Program-made: the position numbers and the translations under genes
Assembly (NCBI GenBank): GCA_033060915.1
Contig: CM065388.1
Span: 24,641,001-24,705,000, forward strand
Source: Euryodendron excelsum
Taxonomy: Eukaryota > Streptophyta > Magnoliopsida > Ericales > Pentaphylacaceae
DNA: 64,000 nucleotides
Direction of reading: 5' to 3'
The notes under the pieces: model-generated
What the model was told of the DNA's origin: nothing
The model's input: the letters and a program-made list of their open reading frames with translations, nothing else
Database searches by the model: none
In this document: positions 1 through 9,045 of the stretch, piece by piece
Layout: every line of letters starts with the position of its first letter
How positions within the stretch are numbered: position 1 is the stretch's first letter

Positions 1-47
1 TCTTCTAAAGATATGTTGCTTGCCGACCTTAAACATTTCCTAAATGG

Positions 48-136
48 CTGGTGCCAAGCCAAAAAATGGCCTGGTGCCACTCCTAGTGGCGCCAATATAA
101 TTTATGGCCTAGTGCCACTGTAACAGGTGCCAATGC
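48..136. promoter_or_regulatory. Cluster of GGYGCCACT inverted repeats in U3
   Basis: Several copies of GGTGCCA/GGCGCCA and their complements lie just upstream of the TATA box. They include the hairpin-forming pair TGGTGCCACT-CCT-AGTGGCGCCA at 72-94. Equivalent clusters stand at the same position in every complete LTR here (12261-12322, 17480-17515, 39041-39105, 53935-53995). The position suggests promoter elements; the binding factor is unknown. Confidence 0.55.
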
Positions 137-147
137 ATTCCTATCTC

Positions 148-155
148 TATAAATA
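148..155 (+). promoter_or_regulatory. TATA box of E1 LTR
   Basis: TATAAATA, conserved in all LTR copies at the same place, about 30 bp upstream of a conserved block (cgcaaactcagtct-like) where transcription probably begins. Confidence 0.75.
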
Positions 156-474
156 CAAAGCCCTCTCCAGCGTGAAAAAAGTCCACAAACTCAGTCTAAA
201 AACCCTACTTTTCTATATATAGAGCTTGTAGCCTCTCTAAACCCTAGTCTCCTTAGGTTTTCCAAATCCTAGCCTCCATACACAAACCTTTGCCTCCTAT
301 ACACTCACATACACTTCTATATACTCATACAATAGCCTCCAAAGCCCCTTTTGAAGACTTGAAGTGCTGCAATCTGAACCTTTGAAGATTGAAGACCAAC
401 TCTTGAAGATTGAAGTGAAGACCAAAGCAAGACAAGCAAAGCAAAGCGCGTAAAGTTAATCAAAATAAAGAAGA

Positions 475-486
475 CACAAGGTAGGC
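475..486 (+). promoter_or_regulatory. Putative 5' splice site in the LTR leader
   Basis: The sequence is ACAAG/GTAGGC with the GT at 481-482. The same donor-like sequence recurs at 17899, 39441 and 48051 (plus LTRs) and near 11953 and 53545 (minus LTRs). With an acceptor at 4929-4930 just before gag it would remove about 4.45 kb of LTR and leader. This is inference from motif conservation. Confidence 0.45.
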
Positions 487-3450
487 TTCTTATTTACATT
501 TATACATCTTCGCCCCTTCTTTTCTCCCACTGAATCCACTTGGGTTTTCTTCTATTTTAATCCCCCATCTTCTTCCCCCCCTTTTTACATGCTTGAAATA
601 AGGGAATTCCCGATCCATGTGTAGGGTTAGGCTATTGGAGAGTCACCGTGCCGGGGGCTTTCTTTTAGTCTAACCGGAGACCACGTGGGTTCGGGCCCCT
701 TGATTATGTGGTGAAGCCTTAACCTTGTATGTTCAAGACCCCAATTTGCATTGTGCATGTCATTATCTTGCATTCTTCCAAAAATTGTTTTCAAAATCGT
801 TTTCAAAACTTGCATCACATCAAAATCTTCTTTTCCAAAACTTCTTTTCAAAATCACAATCCTAGGGTGATTCTTGTCTTTCCATGGCTAGGGTTGCTTT
901 AGAAAAGTGTTACATTTAAAGTGGCCAATATGGTCCATATTTTCAAATTCTTGTTGTTTTCAAAACTACTTTCTTAAGTGGTTCTAGCCTTCTTATGTTT
1001 AGAATCGCTTTAGGAAAGTGAGATATTTTGAATACTTTCTAAAAACTCTCTTTTCAAATTTCTACTTCTAAAAACCTCTCTTTCAACATACTTTTCTAAA
1101 AATTCTCCTTAATCTCCTTCTTCGAATTCCTTTTCAAAATTGTTTTCCAAAAACTCCCTCCAAAAATCTATTTGCATAACTTCCTTTTAAACTCCTTTCT
1201 AAAACACTCTCTTCAAAATTCTTTCCTAAAAACACTTCCTAGGTTTCCTTCTTAGAAAACTCTCTCTAATCTCCTTTTCAAAATTGTTTTTCAAAAAACT
1301 CCTTTCCAACAATATCTTTCCAAAAACATCTCTCCTAAATGCTCTTTTCCAAAAATGCATTCCTCAAAGTTCACTATCCAAAAATGGTCCTTACGTTTCC
1401 TTCCTAAACAACTCTTCCCAAAAATCTCTTTCTAAAAACTCCTTACTAGGATTTCTTTTCAAAAACTGTCTCTTTTCAAAATTTACTTTCTAGAAACTCC
1501 TCTCTAGGATTTCCTTCCAAAAATCTCTCTTTCTTAAAAACTCACTTTCCAAAAAAATCTCTTTCCTTAGAGTCCAAGTTAAACCGTAGAGCCATTGATT
1601 AGAAAACCCTAATTTTCCTCCCCAAAAACGTAGTTTTCAATTCTCTATTTTGACCTCAAAACCTAGGTTTCCAAAACCTCTTGTTTTCTACATCAAAACT
1701 ATACATATTTCCCAAACCTCTTTTCTATGTCAAAACTATAGTTTTCCAAAACTAGAATTTTCAAAACTCCATCTTGCCAAATCCGATCTCCCCTTTAGGA
1801 AACCAAACCCAATCTTTCCATTTAGAAAACTAGATCCTATTCTCCGTTTTTTGAAACAAAATCAAAACATCTCTTTTTAGAAACAAAATCCAATCCCTTG
1901 CTTTAGGAAATAGGAATCTCAATCATTCCAAACCCAAATCTTTCCTAATTCAAATCCTTCATAATTTCATACTTTCCTAAATCTTAAGTTTCCTAAACCT
2001 AAACTTTTGAATTTTTCCTTAAACTTTAAGCTTTCAAACCTTTCTTAATTCCATCCCTTTCCAAATCTAAGTTTTCAAAATCTTCTTGAACTCAAAACAT
2101 TTCCTAATTTCAAGAATTTCTAAAACACAAACTTTGAATCTTTTTAAAATTCTAAACTTCCCTAAGCTTCCAATCTTTCCAAATCTAAAACTTTCTAAAT
2201 TCTAAACTTTCCAATTTTCAAAACTTCCCTATTTCAAAACTTTCCTAAAGCAAAACTTTCCTAATTCAAAACTTTCCTGATTCGAAATTTTTCCTAAACC
2301 AAGACTTTCCTAAAACGAAACTTTCCTAAAATGACACTTTCCTAAAATGAAACTTTCCTAAATCGGACCCTTCCTAATTCGAACCCTTCCTAAATCCAAT
2401 CTTTCTTCAATCTTCGAAGTCCAATACTTGAGTCGAATCTTTCCTAAGTCTCAAGTTTTTCTTAAGTCTAGGTTTCCTAAAACCGAGCTTTCCAAAATAA
2501 AATATTTTCAAATCTTCCAATCAAAGTTCAATCTCTCAGTCTTCTAATCCAAATTCTAATTCAATCTCTTTCTTCAAATCATATCTTCTATTTTCTATCG
2601 AACTCTTGTCTGAACTACGACTAACCTAATTCCTCCAAAAGGATACGTCGGCAACCCTAATGGGTGCAGTCACAACATTTTTCAAACTTCTATTTACACA
2701 ACTCCTTTCAAATCTCCAATTCTACAATCTTCTTCAAGTTTCTAATTCCATGATCTATTTCAAACTTCCAATTCTAAATTTCTATTTCCAAATCTCTATT
2801 TTCAATTTCTAAAACTTTCCAATTTCAAGTCTATCTTTTCAAATCTCTTTTAAATCAAATCAATTTGTTTTCAAATTTATTTTCAAATCTTTTTCTTGCA
2901 TTTACATATCATGCATCATGTCTTTTTTTAAACATTCTTTTTCTGAAGTGGATAAGATTGAACATTTGTTAGTTGAAGACTCTCATCAGTGAATTTAGGG
3001 TAAATAGACATGTAGGTACCGCAAGGGCTGGGTAGGGTGATGGCTTAGTGCGTCTTACCTACACGTAATCAACCTTCGAACCTAGAATCATTGTTTTCAA
3101 AGACCAAAATGGAGTTTATTTTCAAAAAAGGGCTTAATTATTTTCTAAAAGTTGCCAAACAATCTGTTTTCCTAAAAACCCTCTCTTGAGGAAGTATTTT
3201 CAAAATCGTTTTCAAAAACCCTAAGTGTAGTTTTCGAATTGTGCTTAGTTTTTAGGTGACGTAACTCACCTTAATCAAGTTAAGTGGCGACTCCAAATGT
3301 TTTCCAAAAGCCCTTTATTCAAATCTATTTTCAATTCAAACCTAGTCGCATTCATTCTTCTAGGAGGGTGAGTTCTAACGAGAGGGTATAGTGTTTTTCT
3401 CGCTTGTGTGTGTATTCCTCGAGTGCAAAAAATCTGGGGGGCGCGACAGC

Positions 3451-3469
3451 TGGCGACTCCGCTGGGGAC
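3451..3469 (+). promoter_or_regulatory. E1 primer-binding site (tRNA-Arg type)
   Basis: The sequence tggcgactccgctggggac starts two bases after the LTR end GCGACA. Its complement ends in CCA and fits the acceptor and T-arm end of a plant tRNA-Arg, the primer reported for Ogre elements. It is the best preserved of the three PBSs in the window. Confidence 0.88.
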
Positions 3470-5019
3470 ACTTAGAGGGTTAGGCTGTAGTCATGTCTCT
3501 TTACCTTTCACCCATGTAGTGTCTTCAATTAACTTGTTCAATCCTATTCACTTTAAATTTTTAAAACCAAATTTTCAAAATTGTTTTAAAAAAAAAAACT
3601 TACATTTATTCATATTATCTTGTATTAAGTTTGCCATCCACATACTAACTCTTGCATCTTTGTTTTGTAGCTGCGTTTTTTGTTTAAATATTAACTGCCA
3701 TGCATGAATGTGATGAATAGGATGAATGGGAGTTGTTGGGCTCTTTCCTCCACTTTCAAAAATCACACACACACTGCATGTGCACTTGCATTCTGCATAC
3801 TTGCATTTTACCCTGATATGACTTTTCTAGTTAGAAAGGGGGAACGGTATATTGGTTGTGGGCAAGATGCTGTGTCAGTTTCTTCACCTATGGCCCCTTG
3901 CTAGTTCCCCTGCTCGGATCACCAATCGATCATGGCACCACCTCGAGGAGTGGGCCTAGGTTTGAAGATCTAGGGACCGAGCCTTTTTAGGATGCATTAG
4001 TCAACCCTCAACCTCATGCTCATATAGACATCATGCATAGTTGAACCTCTGTCCGATTTAAGACGCACGCACCATTTTCCAAAGCCATGGAGGAAATGGC
4101 GATTGCTCTTATTTTCATTTGTACCTGCCTATTCCTGTTGTTATAATGATTGTGTTCGTACTGTTATAATGCCTGTCTAACTGCTCATATATACATATGT
4201 ACTTCAATTGTATTATCTTTTCTTATACTCTATGCATCCATTTTCATGCATTATATATTCCATGTCAAGACAAGAGTTCCAAGTAACTTAAGTCACTGCA
4301 TTCTCATGCATATGATCAACCCAAAGAGAGTGACACCTAGTTTGCTCTCCTTTGCATTAAACCTACCTAAACCCTAAGGGTTCCCATGTAACCCTAAGGA
4401 CTCACGGCATGCACATCAATTCATTTCATAAGAGGGGCCCCAATCCCTCCATCCTTACGAAGATAGGATTGTCAAGAAGACAAGGGGCAATCGATCAACA
4501 AGGTCATTCAGTGACCTCGACATCAAATCCAACGAAGGCGAATCCAAAGACTTAAGAGTAGTTTAGGGTTTCCTTTGTAAAATTAGATAGGTGGAATCCC
4601 CAAAGGAACATGTTCCCTTTCCCGCTGTTTAAATGTATTTCAATTCATGTGTACATTAAAATCCGAAGTTAAATGTATTTATCCATTTTCCGCGAATGAG
4701 TGAGTGAAGAAATACATAAACGAAGGAAAGGTTCCCAGCTGATGGTAAGGCATCGGCATACAGGGGCAATCCCCTATCTCCAAAAATGAGCCAGTACATC
4801 ATGCTTAGCTTCCCTCCTAAAAGAGGGGCACCCTAGGACATGCATCGCATAAAGCTCTTTAAAAACCAGAAACTGACTTGTAATTTCTATTTTTGTCTTT
4901 TTCTTTCTTCCTTTTTATTTCTATTTACAGAGGTCACCCTGCACTGAGTCAATATTACTCCCAAGAAGGGGCAACATCCACCTAGGGATCCCATTATCAC
5001 CTGGCAAAGAGCATCACTG
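3470..5019 (+). other. E1 untranslated leader between PBS and gag
   Basis: This is a non-coding leader conserved in E3 (28501-29928) and E5 (55990-57426), including the stretch around 3840-4070 (gtatattggttgtgggcaag and a ggatcaccaa block). It ends with a pyrimidine tract and the acceptor-like ctatttacag at 4921-4930. Conservation across three elements makes it the likely place for packaging or dimerisation signals, which I cannot identify directly. Confidence 0.6.
4885..4930 (+). promoter_or_regulatory. Putative 3' splice site upstream of gag
   Basis: A long pyrimidine tract (tttttgtctttttctttcttcc-like) runs into ttacag/AGG, with the AG at 4929-4930. It lies 89 bp before the gag ATG. Comparable acceptors precede gag in E3 (29907) and E5 (57390 or 57405). 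It would pair with the LTR donor at 481. Confidence 0.45.
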
Positions 5020-6375
5020 ATGGTTGCTAATCCTGAAGAATCATCTCAAGTCTCTTGGGAAGAGGTCAACGAAATGAAGACCAAGATGGATGAGATGCTC
5101 AAACTCATTCAAACTATGGCTATGAAGGATACTGCTGCAGTCCCATTGTCATCTATGACTTCGTCAAAGGAACCCGAACCTGCTAATCCAAGGATCGTGT
5201 TTGACAATGCAGGGAAGAATAAGAAAGATGCCAAAGGGATCAGCGCTGAAGAGGACGAGACCATATTACTTTCACCTGTTGTAAAGAAGGCCCCCCTAGA
5301 CCCTCTCAATCTGAAAATCTAAGGGCTAGAGGATTCACTGCAAAGTCTCCATGGCCACGACACTTACGAGTTCACTGCCTATGACGAGTTATGTTTCTTT
5401 CCTAACCACCCGAGACCCGCTAGGTTCAAAATGCCTGACTTCCAGAAGTATGGCAGCACTGGTAACCCCGTAGCTCATCTTCGTCTCTGTGCTGGAGCAC
5501 TAAGTGGTCACGGCAATGATCCGAAACTCCTTATGCTACTGTTCCAACATAGTCTCACTGGGTCTACTTTGCAATGGTTTGCCCATCTAGACCTAAGGAG
5601 GATCACCACCTGGATTGAGCTGGTCAATGCATTTAGAGACCAATATTGCCACAACATAGACCTCATTTTTGACCATTGGTCCTTGATGACAATGAGTAAA
5701 GGAGAGAAAGAAAGCTTCAAAAGCTATGCCCTCAGATGGAGAGAAGAAGCAGCACAAGTGAATCCACCTTTAGAAGATAAGGAATATGTTCAACTGTTCA
5801 TACATACCTTCTCGGGCCTATACTACGAAAAGCTTTGCACGAGTGTTGGGAGAAACCTTTTTGAGCTTATCATGCAAGGGGAGATGATAGAAAATGGCCT
5901 AAAAACTGGAAGGATCGTTGACCCCTATGCTAAAGGAGTTTCTACAAGCTTAGTAAGGAAGATGCCCACAGCATCGGAAATGGGCCGAAAGCAGGGAGAA
6001 GTGTCTGCCATCTTGCCTGCTCAACCACCGCAATGTCACCCCCAATACCAATCTCAGAACCCCGTGGCTACTCAAGCACCTACTCCTGGGCCCATCACAG
6101 CCCAACAGCATCTCAACCCCAACAAGAAGGCCCGCTGACCTCGTGCCTTTTCCCCCCTAACCTGCACCCAAACAAAAGCCTATCATGACCTTTTACAAGC
6201 CAACCTTCTGACCCCCATACCTGCCCCATTGTTACCAAACCCTTTACCCCGTACTTTCAACCCGACTCTTGTTTGTGAGTACCATTCTAGAAGACAGGGG
6301 CATGATATTGAGCATTATCTCTTCTTGAAGCATAAGATACAAGATTTGATCGACGCTAGAGTCATCAGCATCTAG
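5020..6375 (+). pseudogene. gag of E1 (capsid/nucleocapsid), two in-frame stops
   Basis: One reading frame runs from the ATG at 5020 to a stop at 6373-6375, broken only by TAA at 5320 and TGA at 6136. The TGA is probably a former CGA. Gag would form the virus-like particle and bind the element's RNA in the cytoplasm. The N-terminus is acidic and coiled-coil-like (EVNEMKTKMDEMLKLIQTM). The core resembles the plant Retrotrans_gag domain: RFKMPDFQKYGSTGNP, then LTGSTLQWFAHLD, TWIELVNAFRDQY and ESFKSYALRWREEAAQV. The C-terminus carries a knuckle-like CEYHSRRQGHDIEHY followed by LKHKIQDLID, in which the last expected Cys of C-x2-H-x5-H-x4-C is Tyr. No pol follows. Apart from the two stops this is the most complete gag in the window. 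Confidence 0.85.
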
Positions 6376-8821
6376 GGGAGGAACCGCGCAATGAAGCATA
6401 GAAGAAATTGGTGTGATTCCGAGACTTCTCTGGAGGGTTTTTCCAAAGTCCAATAAAAAGGGAGGTTTCCACAAAATTCATCTATTTTATTTTCGTCTCT
6501 CTATTTCTCACATATCTTCTTTAAATAAACATTGCATGCCATGTAATTATATTTTTAAATGAAAATAGGTAGTTTCCAGTTTATCCCCTTTATCTCATAC
6601 TCTTGTGGACGATTGTTGCATTTAAGGATTTTTTCCCATTTAGTAATGACTTGACTTGAAGGATAGGATAGCATGGGCAACTCGCTCAAAGGGGGTTAAA
6701 ACTTTTGAGAGACTGAGAGAGAGAGAGTGAGAGATAGGAGGAAGACAATCTCAGAGAGGTGCAAATTCTATTGAAGAGGCAACACTTGCATGATATCCTG
6801 GCTAGGCGATGGGCATCCAAGTCTTCAAAATGATGAGAAGCCATTATTCTATTTATCCCAAATAAACACTACCCTTTGCTCAGCCCACTAGAGCCGTACA
6901 TAATTTCTTTTCAGATATCCCCAAACCAAGAACCATCCCCCACATCAGGGTAGACACAGAGTAGTTGATTTAAGGGAATATATAGGGGTTATTGGCATAA
7001 ACATATCATCTCTAGGAATATTGTCTAAATTTTTTTCAAAGGCTTTACGGACTAAACAATTCAATTTGAAATGATTAGAGGCCCTCAATTCTGCTACCAT
7101 ACACAAAAATAACCCCTTTGCTTAACCCACTAGTGCCTTGTAGAAAGTGGAAGATTTTTTTTGTCAACCCCAATCCAAAATCATCCCCCCACAATGGGGC
7201 AGATAGGCAGTAGAAGATCTGGCAGAGAACGTCATCGACCATCAAGCTGAAGTAACGTGAAGGCTCTATGGATCAAACAATCTTGTTCAAAATGAAGAAA
7301 GACTCTCATTTCATTTCCCATTCAGTTAAAAGCAACTCTTGTCAAACCTATTGAAACGGTTACCTTTCCTTTTTTAGAAAACACCCCAATCTAGGGATCA
7401 CCGTCCACAATGGGTTAAATCGAAATGCTAAGGAAAGGATTTGAGAAAAAGAAGTTATAGAAATGTTCAGAAAAAAGGGGCATATCAGAGAAAAGACCGA
7501 AAAATAATCATGTTTGTGCTATCTTGAAAAGCATATAGGAAAGACGGAAGTAAAAAAAAAAAAAAAAATGAAAGGGCAACTTCGTTAGAAGGTTAAGGAT
7601 CAAACTACAAGAAAGCTGAACTCCTTGAAGAATATATAGTTATTCAAAGGTGATCCTAGGTGACAAAGAAGCTCGTTAGAAGCAATAGGTTCGAGCCTTT
7701 ATCCTTTCTTGTAAAAACCCGAAACCGTAACCTACATTTCAACCCTACTAAAGTCCACTCTGATTGAAAAAAGATTGCTTGATCTAAATGAGCCAAACGT
7801 GTTGCTAACGCTAGAGGAGGATATCAGGGAATGAAACCTCGCTAGAAGACCAACTAAGGATGGTGAGGATCTAAACTCTACTAGAAACAACATTAAATTT
7901 GAGCCTACACATCCTTTTCATTCATAAACCTCTTAATCTAGCCTAAGTTACGGTCCAAATTAAAGTCCTCTCTGATCGAAGAAAATTGCTTAGTCCAAAT
8001 AAGCCTGAACAATACCAAGACAACTAGGATAAGAAAAGAGAATTGGAAGGGAGTGCAAGGGGCAATCTCATGCTCCAAGGTGTGCTTAGATGGTTTCGGT
8101 TTAAACAACCCACTAAAAGAAGATCTTCGAGCCTAAATATCCCTTCGTTTCTTACAACCCTGAACCCAGCCTACATTACGGTCCTACAAGAAGTCTTCTC
8201 GGATTGAGGGCTTAGCTGTTTATCGCTCTACAAAGGGCATGCAAGTTGTCGCTCAAGCCGTGGCGGCATTTTAAAAATCTGAGAGAGAAAAACAAAGTGA
8301 GATAAAAAAAAAACTCCAAACAACAACCCTGTAGAAAATAAGGATATGATAGCAAACCAAAAGGTCAAGATCCCTGGAGAATGGTGCAAATGCTATCACA
8401 CCCTAATAATAATGGGACAAAACTGAATGGGGCAAAATCCTGGAAAGAAAACAAAATCTTGAGAGTATGGGCCTTGGGGCAATCGTGGAACATTATTTGT
8501 AAATAGCTTATATACATGTAATACTGATGCATCCATGACATGTATAACATGTAGATCCATTTAGATTTCTGTGTAGTTTGTATCTATTCATGCATTCAAC
8601 TGCATTCCTGTATAAACCTATTCATTTGTAAGGAAGTAGGTCATGCATTTAATGCAATTCTTACATAAATCTGTGCATTTATCACAAAAAGAAAAAAAAA
8701 ATTGGGCGACATTGCTTATAATTCTATTCCTATGTGTGCATTATCCAAAAGTATAACATGCATTCATTTCCACTTTTGTGTGAACCTGTGCATTCATAAA
8801 AAAAAAGTAGGATATGCATTC
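6376..8821 (+). other. E1 non-coding spacer after gag
   Basis: No credible coding region. The sequence is homologous to the spacers of E3 (31191-33100) and E5 (60000-61990), and parts match the minus strand of the E2 spacer after integrase (around 44265-44320). It is built from degenerate units of roughly 240 bp (about 6820-7440) and 210 bp (about 7680-8230), then A/T-rich units of about 100 bp with ATGCATT (8560-8820). There is a poly-A run at about 7553-7568. This is the position where pol would be expected. Confidence 0.65.
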
Positions 8822-9045
8822 TTCAAACCCTAGCCCCCATACACTTTAACCCTAGCATACATACACGCGATACATGCCTATACGAGCCTCCAAGCCGACT
8901 ATTGAAGACTCAAGGTGCTATAATCTCAAAGTTCTTGAAGATCAAAGCGAAGTAAATCAAGTAAAACAAACAAACCGAAGAAGACACAAGGTCATTTTCT
9001 ATTTACATTTATGCAATTCCCCCCTTCTCTCTTCTCTCTCCTAGC
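8822..9045 (+). repeat. Fragment of E1 3' LTR
   Basis: The stretch matches the LTR leader region: aaaccctagc repeats, then the gaagactcaaggtgct-like and aagacacaagg blocks. It begins about 1.66 kb into the LTR, directly after spacer sequence, so the antisense gene, PPT and first third of the 3' LTR have been lost by an internal deletion. It ends where the E2 LTR is inserted; CTAGC (9041-9045) would be the left target-site copy. The rest of this LTR should lie beyond the window. Confidence 0.65.

Larger units (their letters stand above)
1..3448 (+). repeat. E1 5' LTR, left end cut by window (Ogre/Tat-type)
   Basis: This is the distal two thirds of an Ogre-type LTR. By alignment with the complete LTR at 37572-42320, the window opens about 1.4 kb into it. 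In order it holds GGCGCCACT-type inverted repeats (48-135), a TATA box, a transcribed leader with AAACCCTA boxes, a splice-donor-like AAG/GTAGGC, and about 2 kb of degenerate CTTTCCTAAAA-like low-complexity DNA (900-2930). The family-wide block GGATACGT(A/C)GGCAACC follows at 2641-2676, then a U5 region ending in GCGACA at 3448. A PBS lies two bases downstream, so this is a 5' LTR in plus orientation. Short open frames inside it are by-products of the simple composition. Confidence 0.88.
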
